This document shows, one piece after another, positions 44,561 through 55,348 of a DNA stretch of 64,000 nt. The position numbers and the translations under genes were made by a program. Under the pieces are notes generated by a model. That model did not search any database, was not told the DNA's origin, and saw only the letters and a list, made by a program, of their open reading frames with translations. The first letter of the stretch is position 1. Each line of letters opens with the position of its first letter. Source of the DNA: Plazaster borealis (taxonomy: Eukaryota; Echinodermata; Asteroidea; Forcipulatida; Labidiasteridae). The DNA lies in assembly GCA_021014325.1 (NCBI GenBank), contig CM037463.1, forward strand, positions 4,645,001 through 4,709,000. Reading direction: 5' to 3'.

Positions 44561-45269
44561 AGTTAAATGGTATTTTCTTTGCATAATCTTTTTTGAGGTG
44601 GGGTGGTGGGGTGGGGGCGGTGGGCTCGTGTACATATACCACGTGCGAGCGCATTATTCCGAAAATATTTATTTCTTGCACAGCTTGTTAAAGTTAAATC
44701 AACCAAGATCTTTGGAAAACCTGCTTTTTGCTTTAATGACTAAGAAAGGAAAACTTCACTAAGTTATTTGATCATGTATATGGTAGGCAGTTAAGAAAAA
44801 ATGACAAATCTTATAATATACTTTGAAATTATACTTCAGTGCACTAAACAAAAATTCCACATATCGCCTGACGGCTGTTTAACCTAAGCTAATCGACAGT
44901 AAATATTGAATGGAAACAGAATTCGCTATTAAAATCTGTTTAGGCCTAGTACTGGGCATTTAATTGCCACACGTAAATATAGCACACGTAAATATAGCAA
45001 TTACAGATCAACGACTCGGTTTCAAGTCCATACGTAAATGTGGTCGTAAATATTCTCGACACGAAACATTGTTCGTCGCTATGCTTACGTCAGTATTCGC
45101 GACTCTAGCTTCCAGACTCCCAGGTCAAAAAATTTCAAATTTAATTGCAGTATTTTTTAACACGACCATAAGCAGTGTTTGACACCGTGTGCGTGATTTT
45201 GTGTGTGTTATTGCGGGATGTCGGTCTTGTGACCCTGTTTTAGTAGATCAACCATGTTCCAGGTACATG
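44561..45269. other. Intergenic sequence, nothing recognised
   Basis: GGGGTGGTGGGGTGGGGGCG at about 44600 is G-rich. A 16-bp duplication (CACACGTAAATATAGCA) lies near 44968-45001. No gene was seen. Confidence 0.5.
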
Positions 45270-46240
45270 TGGGTGATCTGCGACAGTTCTGCACTACTCT
45301 ACAATGCTCTAATTGTGGTATTTCCCTTTGCACTGTACTGTTCTGTCTCTGTTCTGCAGCACTGCACCGTTTACTGCAATGCTCTCTATACTTGTAATGC
45401 TTTATTTGTATCATTTCTTTTTGCTCTGTGGTATTCTGTTCCGTAGATCTGTTCTGCATACTGTGACGTTTACACCGTAAGTATCTTGCTCTGTACTGTT
45501 CTGTCTCTGTTCTGCAGCACTGAACCGTTTACACAAAGCTTACACTTTGCAATGCTCTACGTTGTAATGCTCTATTTGTATCATTTCTTTTGGCTCTGTA
45601 TACTATTCTGTTCCGTGGGTCTCTTCTGCATACTGCGACGTTTACATCGTATCTAGCTACGTATTACTTTGCAATATTTTACTTGTATTGTTTCTCTTTG
45701 ATCTGCACTATTCTGTTCCACTGCTCTGCATAACTGCAGCGTTTACGCTGTACAATTATGCAATGCTCTGCTTTGCTCAGTACTGTTCTGATCTGCTCTG
45801 TTCTGCAGTGCATTTGTCACCGTTTACATCTTACTTATCTTTGCATTGTTCCGAATATTCTCCGTGTTCTTTTCTGCTATGCATATCATATTGAACCGTT
45901 GACACCATATCTATCTATCTTTGCATTACTCTGCATTCTGCAACGCTCTTCGTGTTTTTTAATCTATTTGCTCTGTAGGCTACTATTCTGTCCTTTTCTG
46001 CTCTGCACACTGAACATTTTACACTATAATATGTTTGCATTAGCCTTCTCTGCATTCTGCAATACTGTACTATGATTTTATCTTTTTACTCTGTAGGCTA
46101 CGATTCTGTTAATTTCTGATATGTTGCATTAATCTGCATTCTGCAGTGCTCTACATGTATACGTTTTATCTTTGCTCTGTACTTTTCTGTTCCTTCCTGC
46201 TCGGCATACTGAATTTTCTACCCTTGCATAGCTCTGGCGT
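45270..46240. repeat. Degenerate tandem array rich in TCTGTTCTGC
   Basis: The blocks CTGTACTGTTCTGTCTCTG (45332 and 45490) and TTCTGTTCCGT...TCTGCATACTG...ACGTTTACAYCGT (near 45430, 45605 and 45710) recur at about 80- and 160-base spacing. Later units are increasingly diverged. One strand is strikingly rich in T and C. Confidence 0.7.
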
Positions 46241-46873
46241 AAATAACATGTACAAGTTTTACAAAGATAATTCACAAATTTTAAAGCTATAGCATCGGTC
46301 GCAACATTCTCACCTGGTATTCAAAAAAGGAAAACAAAATCAACTTTTCTCCCCAACGAACTTTTGGGACATCCTTCCTGATTTAATTTTGTTATTATTC
46401 CGAACTTAGACCGTGACATTAATAAAGGTATCAGACCGTAACACGTTAATAACTGGCGGGCCAAGGACGCGCTCTCCACGCATCACTTGCATCCATATGA
46501 TGTGATGAAACAATAATAAATGGAGTTTCATCAATGGTCACAGTGGCTTCATAGTCAAGATGGTACTGGATTATGACGCTCAGTATTTTTTTTTTAAAAA
46601 TCTCATAACCCGCAAAAAAGTTTAGTTCATGAATTCACTCTGTTGCTATCAGTTTGCAGATGATTTTGAAAGCGAGGCTGTCAAGGTCAATTGTATTTTG
46701 AGAGCGAGGCTGCCCCTATAAACATAAATAATAGTCAGGTTACTGTAGTTTTAGCATAGATGGTTCCCACTTCATGTCATCTTTACGGACAAATCAAACA
46801 TTTTGTATTGGATGTGTAAATACCGTACGGCATGCGGTTAATCAAATTCATTGCATCATTGGTCAGTGAACCA
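46241..46873. other. Intergenic sequence, nothing recognised
   Basis: Balanced-to-AT-rich sequence with a short duplication around GAAAGCGAGGCTG / GAGAGCGAGGCTG (46670-46710). Confidence 0.5.
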
Positions 46874-47043
46874 CCTGGGGTCGATTTCACAAAACTCTTC
46901 CTAACTTAGGACTAGTCCTAGGCAATGCTAAGAGATAGGACTAGTCTTTAAGTACTGGTCTTAACTTAAGACTAGTCCTATCTCTTACCATTGCCTAGGA
47001 CTAGTCCTAAGTTAGGAAGAGTTTTGTAAAATCGACCCCTGGG
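46874..47043. mobile_element. Palindromic MITE with 80-bp arms
   Basis: The left arm contains GGGGTCGATTTCACAAAAC, CCTAACTTAGGACTAGTCC and GGCAATG. The right arm is its near-exact reverse complement, ending ATCGACCCCTGGG. The repeated GGACTAGTCC palindrome gives four nested dyads. It joins two further MITEs directly on its right. Confidence 0.8.
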
Positions 47044-47205
47044 CACATAAACTTGCTAAGCACAGAAAACTCTTGCTTAGCGAAGACAGGTTACCAAACC
47101 AAATATTATACAGGTACCACTGGTACTCCATTAATTTCTTGCTTTGCAAAGAAATTTACTGAGCAGAATAGTCTGCTTAACAGCTTTATGAAATTGGGCA
47201 CAGGG
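47044..47205. mobile_element. GCTAAGCA-type MITE, copy at 47.0 kb
   Basis: It begins with AACTTGCTAAGCACAGAAAA and ends CTTTATGAAATTGGGC. It contains GGTTACCA and TGGTACTCCATT blocks shared with copies at 10.2, 18.4 and 43.9 kb. It lies between two other palindromic elements. Confidence 0.65.
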
Positions 47206-47368
47206 CTCGATTTTACAAAGCACATAAAGATTCATCTTAAGATGAGTCACTGTTGTCAATGTTGCCATAGTGATTTGTATTGTGACATCACCACACTTTG
47301 CTTAGCAATCAAGACTGACACACAAAGTTAAGATGAATCTTAGCTCTTTGTGAAATCGGCCCCAGGAT
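47206..47368. mobile_element. Palindromic MITE (CGATTTTACAAAGC type)
   Basis: Left end GGGCTCGATTTTACAAAGCA and right end GCTCTTTGTGAAATCGGCCCC are inverted, followed by AGATTCATCTTAA / TTAAGATGAATCT. The core GTGATTTGTATTGTGACATC is shared with the 24.2 kb element. Confidence 0.7.
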
Positions 47369-48156
47369 ACATAGACAAGTTAGAACGCTTGACGCAACCC
47401 AAGGCCAAAACCCAAGTTGCCCTGATATAGAGATGACGTCTAGAAGGAACTATATAATAGCAGTTAGGGAACAAACAGTACTGGCCATGTTCAGACAGCG
47501 TACGATTCTGAGCCAGGGGAGCAACAACTAGGATTTAAAGCTGGCGGGTGGGGACTGGGGGGGGGGGTGTTTAGGCAGGGCCGACTGTTATGAAGGTTAC
47601 ATTAAGCATATTATACAACTTTGAAACGTCAAAGTTGTTCTTGGGGGAGGGGGTACCGTACTCATGTTGTACTCGACCCCCTGAGCTGAATCTGTTATTC
47701 GCAAAAGAGCACACAGCACAAAACTCGCAATTACTCACGGCTGTTGACCAAGATGGGTTGTGTATTCAATTGAAACCGGCGATTACCAACGTTCAAGTTT
47801 AACTACATCCAGCGCTCCCAATAAGTCAGACGAGCTGGAGTTTCTTGCCGGGGGAGTGGGAGTGGCTAGACTCAAAGACATGGGAGGGCGGGGAGATTGT
47901 TGGGAGAGTTTACAAGCTCTTAATCGGAGTTAATTCAGGTGTTGCGTTTGCTTACGCAATCATTAATTTCGAATACCAAATCATTTTCAGATATTCCATT
48001 CCAATTGGAGACTTCTGCATTAGCCAACAACCAGCAGATGGTTGAAGGGATTCAAAAAGCCAATCCCATCAATCTTCAAAACTTTCTTTTCATTTCTCTT
48101 ATTAGGGTATCATATTCCGTTTTTATAGTTATCAGTTACCAGTGCGCTTGTCTCAC
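47369..48156. other. Intergenic sequence, nothing firm
   Basis: G-rich runs lie near 47558 and 47645. No credible gene was seen before the CpG-rich island. Confidence 0.45.
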
Positions 48157-48489
48157 CTTATGTCTTCTTGGCGGTCAACCCGCCCGTAGCCCCCAGCTCT
48201 TTCTCCCGGGGTCACTGCCGGGTCGTCGAGAGGAATTTTGCCGGGAGCCACGGCACGGATGGCCGGGGCCCGATTTCAATGGAAGCCGCCGCTCGGTTGC
48301 GGGAAGATCAGCCTCGCCACACGGGGGCGGCCTTAAGATCTTCGGGAGTTGTGCCGAATCGTCTGGCCCCATGTACACGACAATGCATCTTGTTCGCGAG
48401 GGAGATGGATCACAAGAGTTGTTGTGGGATTTCGAGGCATACCGGCAAATAGAATTTGCTGTCATTGAGTTATTATATGGGGGGGACAT
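48157..48489 (-). CDS. Candidate CpG-rich exon, minus strand, unknown gene
   Basis: This is the most GC- and CpG-rich block in the window. On the minus strand it ends at an excellent donor, ATAAG|GTGAGACA, at 48157/48156. Two frames are open. One starts at ATG 48372 (MGPDDSAQLPKILRPP, 65 codons) and stops at 48175, 18 bases before the donor. The other has no ATG but is open for the last 38 codons through the splice site (AVAPGKIPLDDPAVTPGER). It could be a first exon with an upstream ORF, an exon of a separate gene, or a far 5' exon of Meox, which has the same strand. The plus strand is also open, as GC-rich DNA often is. Confidence 0.3.
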
Positions 48490-49353
48490 TGTTGCAGGGA
48501 GATTAGAAGGTGGTTAGGGTTCCAGAACGAGGCAATGATGACGGGGTGTTGGTTGCCAAGTCCAAGGATAAGTCCTTTATTGAGTTCATCAAAATGTATG
48601 TCTTTACAGGGATATAAGCCTTTTTGTTTATTACTTAGATTTTGTCTCCACAATGTCCTTACATTTTAGGAGAGAAGCATTCAGTCTTAAAATAAAAGTT
48701 AACTTGAATTGAACTGAATTTAATCACGTGATAAGTGAAAAGATGAAGATCTATAGACTCGGTTTATTCCAATATATAAGGTTTCAAAACTGTAAGGGAA
48801 TTGTTTAATTTCCTCACCCACCCCCACCCCTTCATTCCTGCTCTTTTTCAGATATTGCTCACGTTTTCACATTTTATATCTCGGTAATCCTTGGCTCAAT
48901 TTATTAGCGCTGTTTAGGGCCTATAACCACGGAAATCTGTGCTTGCGTTGCCCTGTAAAAAGCGAGTGGTTGTTTGGCCGTAAGCGCAGAATTCCACGGT
49001 GAGCAGTGCCATGAAATTGGGCCATGTTGTCTTGATTTGTTCTTGACTCTTTCTTGTCCGACTCTTGCTCTTTTCTGTCCACCCACTCTTGTAACTTCTC
49101 CTTCCAATCACCCGCAAAACACTGATCGTAATGTTACAAAACCGCTTTCAAGATTTATCCCGGTTGCTCCCTGGATCTAAGCGTAATTCCGCTTCCCGTT
49201 CATCATTGTGTTAATGTTACACCTCACAAACGCTCCATCAGCACTCCTGTTTTCACCAATGTGTTCAAGTTTGTATAGGTCGTTCATTTTACCTTTGGAA
49301 AGACCCTCCAAAGTTTGAAACAAAAGGCAAATAGCACAACTACATACTTTACG
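48490..49353. other. Intergenic, one MITE, otherwise nothing
   Basis: Only the GCGCTTACGG-type element at 48915-49025 was recognised. Confidence 0.5.
48915..49025. mobile_element. GCGCTTACGG-type MITE, second copy
   Basis: It shows GGCCGTAAGCGCAGAATTC, CACGGTGAGCAGTGCCATG and AAATTGGGCC. The left part (CCACGGAAATCTGTGCTTG) is the decayed inverted arm. Confidence 0.55.
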
Positions 49354-49357
49354 TTAA

Positions 49358-49744
49358 AGGCACTGAACACGTTTGGAAATTGTCAAAGATCAGTGTTCTC
49401 ACTTGGTGTATCCCAACATGCATAAAATAACAAGCCTGTAAAAATTTGGTCTTAATTGGTCATCGAAGTAGCAAGAAAATGATGAAAGAAAAAACACTCT
49501 TGTTGTACAAATTGGTGTGCTCTCAGATAGGAATAAAAACTTCTTGCAAGAAGTTTTTATTATTTTAGTGGGAAATTACCTCTTTCTCAAAAACTACGTT
49601 ACTTCAGAGGGAGTCGTTTCCTACAATGTTTTATAGGCCTACTATCAACAGCTCTCCGTTGCTTGTTATTAAGTAAGTTTTTATGCTATATATTTGTTTT
49701 GAGTCATTACCAAACGTGTGCGATACCTAACGTGTACGATACCT
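49358..49744 (+). mobile_element. Family-A MITE, copy 4 with repeated 3' end
   Basis: TTAA lies at 49354-49357 and 49745-49748. The last 16-17 bases (AACGTGTRCGATACCT) are present twice in tandem, which makes this copy about 20 bp longer than its relatives. The central palindrome is intact. Confidence 0.78.
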
Positions 49745-49748
49745 TTAA

Positions 49749-50361
49749 AGGAACAACAATAATACACCATTGTGTAATACATAAGTTTTTGTCACCCGGG
49801 AACTAAACGGTTGTGCAGACAACACCGTCGTCTTCATGACATGCTTTTGTATACCTTTATCTGCGTTGTGAATCGTAAAACATACAATCACTCCCAATAT
49901 GATGAACAGTCTTTGATTGTTTTTCTGGATGGATAAAACAGAAGTCCGGTGGACATGGTTTCAACGTATACAGATGTTTTCAAATCATTCGAGGAAGTCC
50001 TTCATTACCGATATCAAATCAAATCACGGGAGAGACTTCGGTAATAATTCCAATTTCCTCAATGACTGTAGCAAGAATTAAAAAAATAAATAAAAAAACC
50101 CTCTTTGCATTGTACTTTTAACCTCGGCGGTTTCTAATAACAAAGACCCTACTGAACTTTTCAAAGCCAGAAAATATGAAAATTAACACCCGTCAAAACA
50201 CAACCTATGACTTTTTGTCGACCGGGGATATTTTCAGAGGGGCGTGTTGATGAGTTTGATGTTTTCACGAGGTTTCAAGTTTCCACACCGAGCTTTAAAT
50301 ATTTACGAACCGTTGACTTGAACAGAATCACCGGGTCCCTATAGTTCGACGAGCCTGCAAT
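49749..50361. other. Flank of the candidate exon at 50362
   Basis: AT-rich upstream sequence becoming more CpG-containing from 50200. TATA-like CTTTAAATATTTA lies near 50293. Confidence 0.4.
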
Positions 50362-50444
50362 ATGCCGTTGGAAAAGAAGCTTGCCTGCTCGGGACGAGCA
50401 GCGCCTAAGTCGGCATCGTTTAGAAGACGCTCGTTGCTAAACGG
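50362..50444 (+). CDS. Candidate first coding exon, unknown gene
   Basis: ATG at 50362 opens 27 codons (MPLEKKLACSGRAAPKSA then SFRRRSLLN) and reaches the strong donor GG|GTAAGA at 50445, leaving phase 2. The block is GC-richer than its surroundings. About 75 bases upstream, CTTTAAATATTTA is TATA-like, and TTCGACGAG precedes the ATG. The peptide is basic and Ser/Arg-rich; I do not recognise it. The head of a plus-strand transcript facing away from Meox is plausible. No downstream exon could be linked, because the next 1 kb is trinucleotide repeat and AT-rich sequence. A chance open stretch is a real alternative. Confidence 0.35.
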
Positions 50445-50893
50445 GTAAGAGAAAACTCTTATTTTGTTTTTCATAATAATGTGATAATTTTCATTCGCAA
50501 GTTGAATGATTTATTTGAAGGGCTCTGATTGTTAACAGCTTTAAAGCAGGAAGTATAATCGGATATTGATATCAGATGCTGTTTAACATGAACCAAACGA
50601 CGCATGTGATTGAATGAATATTTAGCCGATCTATTTAGGTCAGAGCTTTTTGTATTCAAATACGAAAATATGAAAATAAACACCGTCAAAAGACGACCTG
50701 TCCCGTATTTTTACGGTATCGTTTTGATAATTTGTTGATTGTTCTCTTTGTATGATAACAACATTTTATAATTAGCCTATCCTGTGGTTGTTAATAATAA
50801 TAAAAATAAAACAAACTGATGATAATGATAAAAACTTGTTTAAATTTGATTAGCGCATTGATCCAGCTGCTAGAATATGCTCTGTCAGAACTA

Positions 50894-51040
50894 TGTATTA
50901 TTATTATTAGTAGTAATAATATTACTATTACTATTACTATTGCTATTGCTATTGCTATTATTACTATATTGCTATTGCTATTGCTATTGCTATTTCTTTT
51001 ACTATTACTATTATTAGTAGTAGTATTATTATATTTTTAT
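50894..51040. repeat. Compound trinucleotide repeat (ATT / ACT / GCT / AGT)
   Basis: Runs of ATTATT, ACTATT, GCTATT and AGTAGT alternate in blocks. The hexamer GCTATT forms two separate runs. The open frame here gives only Ile/Leu/Ala repeats. Confidence 0.9.
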
Positions 51041-51395
51041 TAAAACAATTACATAATGATGTTACTGTTTAATTAATGTGAACCCTATTTTGAAAACGTA
51101 CCGGTATTGTTTGTTGTCATTATGGGGCATTATCGATTTCAATATTAAAAGCTTTTGTTTGCAGCTGGTCCTTGTGCTTAGCATCTTGACATTTATTTTA
51201 ATCCAGTTTGAATATCGAGGCGGGAAATTTAAACATTCAAGATAAAAACATGGGACTGTAAAAAACAAACCCACCAAAACAAAGTAACAGCCAAACGTCA
51301 AACGTGTACATTTTAATGGCGTATTTTAAAGATAGATCCGGTTTTTGGTCGAGGATTACAATATTAAATAGCTGTTGTTATAGTCGAGAAGGTTA

Positions 51396-51650
51396 TAAGC
51401 TTTCATTTAAGGTATTGCAAGCAAACATCCACCAATGATAAGTGGTAGTTATTTAAAAACTAACAATTAATTGTTGCTGGGATCCCGACATTATCTCACG
51501 TCCAGCCATGTACAAAACTTTTACAAGTAACATGTATTTCGTGCATTGTCCGTGGCATATCCGTATATTATTTCATTTTGCAACAGCATCATCTGTCAAA
51601 ATTCGTTCAGAAAAAAAATCTTCAAAAATCATTCCTTTGGGCGAAAATTA
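51396..51650 (-). mobile_element. Family-D repeat, copy 3 (inverted)
   Basis: It contains CACCAATGATAAGTGGTAG, GGGATCCCGACATTATCTC, CAGCCATGTACAAAACTT and AATTCGTTCAGAAAAAAAA, the reverse complement of the 27.5 kb copy. Confidence 0.55.
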
Positions 51651-52920
51651 GGCCATGCAACTTTAGTTTATATTAAAGTAGGCCTACAGAGGAAAAAAGT
51701 TCTCTTCCGAATACCCAATATTTTTAATTTTTTAATGTAGGCCTATAGTTCAGGTGATAACTGGACCAATCTCCCTGAAAGAAGTTGATCTGAATTGCAG
51801 GCATTTCCAGGTGACTGAACAATCAAGTTTGAGTTTAGGAGAATATAGCACTCCTCTTAACTCTTAATGATTCCCCAAATCACACTGCATTTTCTAAGTA
51901 AAGCAAAACAAAGCAGCAAAACGGCACTGCATGGTTGTTCATCTAAAAGACAGTCGTTTGTACCAATTAATTGATAAGTATAATAAGGCCAAATGGCTGT
52001 TGGTGGTAGCAGCCATTTCGTCGACACAATACCAACGCTGTATACTTGACCCTACCCTACCTTTGGCCATACCAGGACACGCCCTTCTAAAGCAGGCAGC
52101 CACAGTACGACCTTATAAACTGTATCAATAAAGGGTCCACCTGCTGTTACCCGAGTCACACATCGCTTTTACCCCCATCCCTGCCGCCTGGCGGGCCCTT
52201 TGAGGTGCCGGCCGAGAGAGTTAAGTGGTTTTCTAGATGCTTCGAGGCCTAGACGTCAACACGATGTAGTTAACAACCTAACGCCCCGTCCTAAACCGAC
52301 CGGGCGCTTTACACTCAACGAGAGACCTTTCTTATACGTCTAACAAAACATGAGTCAAACAAAATAATATCTTCCCCAACCTGGAGAAAAGGGAGCTTCT
52401 CCGCTCTTACCTTAAATTCACTTTTGTTTGTTCAGGTAGATCGAGACTGATACTTTCTACAAGGTGTTCGTATTTGTTTAGCACCCTATGTGGGAGAGAT
52501 TCCGTGGACAAACAGCGGTAATGGAACCCCCTTATAAAAACGCTTAGAGGTAAATGCACACTGGAAGAGATTGCAATGAAATATTCGAAAAACGAAAAAT
52601 CTTGCGTTCCATTTTTTTTCCTGAAGGAGTGCGAGAATTCTTTTTCATTAATTTTAATCAAAGCTGAACTGTCTCGTGAAATCGTCTCGTGAAATCTACT
52701 CACGAGAATGAAGAGATTAAACTTCCAAGGTTCAAAGTCACTTTTTAAGAGATTTATGAATTCGTCCAGAATAGTTTAAACTTGAGAAGCAATATTTATT
52801 CCGGTCATAATAAAAATCTTGTTTTCAATTTTTCCGTTGTAGGTGTTGTTGAACAGCCACTAAACAAATTGATTAAGATTCATATTTAAAAAGTAAATGG
52901 GGGGGGGGGTATTTATATCT
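51651..52920. other. Intergenic sequence, unclassified
   Basis: A 66-codon plus frame (51931-52131, MVVHLKDSRLYQL...) ends at a stop that overlaps AATAAA. The adjacent GC-rich block at 52140-52330 is unidentified. No homology is recognised. Confidence 0.35.
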
Positions 52921-53570
52921 ATTCCGAATCTAAAAGCTCACTGATCATAAACGTTACACAAGCATAAATTATCCATAGAGAAGTTTTACCGTCGGAAATA
53001 TTACCAAAGATATTGCCCCCCTCAAAACCCAGAGAAAAATATCAGTTTTCCCAGCAAATTTCAGCAACGAATGACTCAGTTTCCATAACACGCATTCAAA
53101 TTCACACTTGTCCCCCATCGAACAATAGGGTTTCTTTTTAGCTACTGTTGCATTCAATTTGTTTTCGTGCGCATTATTTCGTTCTTTTCATTAATTCATT
53201 CATTCTAATTCATTTAAAGAATTCAAGACTATATAAATGTTTACCATTCTTCAGTTGAATTTCTACTAACCTATATTTGCAATTGATGACATCGAATGGT
53301 TGACCAGCCTGTTGCTGCTGGCTTTAACGAAATTGAATGATCTCTGCAACCTTACATGAGTTTGAATGATCTTATTTGACCAGTGAATGCTAAACTGTCG
53401 AAATTGAATTACTCCTTTCAAACGAAATTGAATGAGACGGGTGTTAAATTCATTGAGTTTTTTTGTTGAAGTTGGCCGGGCAATCATAGAGTATCTGAAA
53501 ACCTCAAAAATCACCATTGCTTATATCGATTGCCGCAATCAAAATAAGAATGTTTAAAAATACCGTTTTA
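52921..53570. mobile_element. CGATTGCNGCAATCG-type repeat, decayed and split
   Basis: The left end AATCTAAAAGCTCACTGATC and right block ATCGATTGCCGCAATCAAAA belong to the family at 42.8 kb. Between them lies unrelated sequence with repeated GAAATTGAATGA words (53325-53440). Confidence 0.35.
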
Positions 53571-53694
53571 AGTTTATATTTCCACAAAACAGGACCGTCG
53601 AATGTGTTGATTTGTTTTTCTTTCCGATTTTGTTAGTTTTTTTGGTTGTAAGGCGTGTTTACTGAAAACTAGAAGATTTAAATGACTAAACAAA

Positions 53695-53750
53695 AACAAA
53701 CAAACAAACAAACAAACAAACAAACAAACAAACAAACAAACAAACAAACA
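53695..53750. repeat. (AAAC)n microsatellite
   Basis: About thirteen near-perfect AAAC units. The minus strand reads as a Cys/Leu/Phe/Val repeat by chance. Confidence 0.95.
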
Positions 53751-54458
53751 CCCCGAAAAACAAACAAAAAAACTCATCAAACCAACACAATATATACACT
53801 AAAATATATTTTCCTTTTTATAATTCGTTCAAATGTTTGAGTTTCGTCACATTACGACATCAGTTTTCTAAATGTATAGGTCACGATAAAGTTATAGTAA
53901 CGGTTAGCTACGGTTTGGATAACTTAAAAAACCCACTCAATTATTCGTATTCTTGGTTAGAAGTATTGCAATATGATTATAAATAACGACGTTAATATTT
54001 GTTTTATTTATTCCGAATTCCGATCACTGAACTTATTTAAATTTCCGAACCAAATTACTTCTTGAAAAGGCCTTTTGATTTCAGAACTCTACGATTTGTT
54101 TTTATTCCTGAACTAAATTTTAGAAAGCATTGAGAAAAACGTATTGTTCCAGAAAACAACCCAACCAGAATGAAGGAGTTTATTTTAAGTTCTGGTAGTC
54201 TTATATTGTTTTTCTTTTCCTGGAATAAAACTATACCAAAGTGAACCAAATTAAATCACGTTTCATTTAGTGTTCTCAGAGGAGAATTTAACAAACTGGA
54301 CTTAAAATAAAAAAGGGTCTCAGACTGCAAACATAGCATACCTGTCGAATCTGATAAGCGGTTTGACGACTGTGACAAAGAAGCTTATATCTGATACTAT
54401 TATTATTATTTATTATTATTATTATGTCTATTTACTTCCCTTTGAACCATAGGATTGG
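53751..54458. other. Intergenic sequence, nothing recognised
   Basis: AT-rich, with a short (TTA)n at 54398-54425. Confidence 0.55.
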
Positions 54459-55348
54459 TTAAAACCAGAAAGAGAAATTGACGAAGTTTAAATATCAATT
54501 TGAAAGCATATTCAGGTTGGTTATGATGTGATGCTATAGTAGAAACTTTGTTCATATGCTTTTTTGTATAATGCATTTAAATTCTCTAGCCTTGGATCGA
54601 ATAATACATGAACAAAAAACAATTATAAACCATTGGTTATGCAGTTATTACTGTTTTCCTAAGGTTTGTCACAAATGGAAACGAGAACTCTGTCCATGAT
54701 TTTTATGTGAATGTACTAAAGGCACTGAACACGTTTGGAAATAGTCAAAGACCAGTGTTCTCACTTGGTGTATCCCAACATATGCATAAAATAACAAGCC
54801 TGTGCAAATTTGGGCTCAATTATTCATCGAAGTTGCAAGAAAATGATGAAAGAAAAAACACCCTTGTTGTACAAATTTATGTGCTTTCAGATAGGAATAA
54901 AAACTTCTTGCAAGAAGTTTTTATTATTTTAATGAGAAATTACCTCTTTCTCAAAAACTACGTTACTTCAGAGGGAGTCGTTTCCTACAATGTTTTATAC
55001 TATCAACAGCTCTCTGTTGCTCGTTACCAAGTAAGTTTTTATGCCAATAATTGTTTTGAGTCATTACCAAACGTGTACGATACCTTTAAAACCAGAAAGA
55101 GAAATTGACAAAGTTTAAATATTAATTTGAAAGCATATTCAGGTTGGTTCTGATGTGATGCTAGTAGAAACTTTGTTGATATGGTTTTTGTATCATGCAT
55201 TTAAATTCTCTAGCCTTGGATCAAATAATACATGCACAAAAACAATTATAAACCATTGGTTAGATGCTGTTTTTACTGTTTTCCTCAGGTTTGTCAGAAA
55301 TGGAAACGAGAACTCTGTCCATGATTGTTATGTGATCGTACTCTTTAA
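54459..55348. repeat. Direct repeat pair (about 260 bp each) flanking a MITE
   Basis: Unit 1 (54459-54719) and unit 2 (55086-55348) both begin TTAAAACCAGAAAGAGAAAT and end near GTACT. They share most bases across their length (for example CTCTAGCCTTGGATC and ATGGAAACGAGAACTCTG). Unit 2 ends in TTAA, and unit 1 ends in CTAA, which is then followed by the family-A MITE. Confidence 0.8.
54720..55085 (+). mobile_element. Family-A MITE, copy 5, bracketed by direct repeats
   Basis: This 366-bp copy has CTAA at the left (54716-54719, one change from TTAA) and TTAA at the right (55086-55089). It sits exactly at the junction of two 260-bp direct repeats (54459-54719 and 55086-55348). Confidence 0.8.

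Noticed and set aside
47939..48517. 192-codon plus-strand frame over the CpG-rich island
   Set aside because: Open because of GC richness; the splice donor in this island is on the other strand and no domain is visible.
50819..51043. Ile/Leu-rich frame resembling a membrane protein
   Set aside because: Translation of the compound trinucleotide repeat.
54707..55108. 133-codon plus-strand frame
   Set aside because: It lies within family-A MITE copy 5 and simply reads the repeat.
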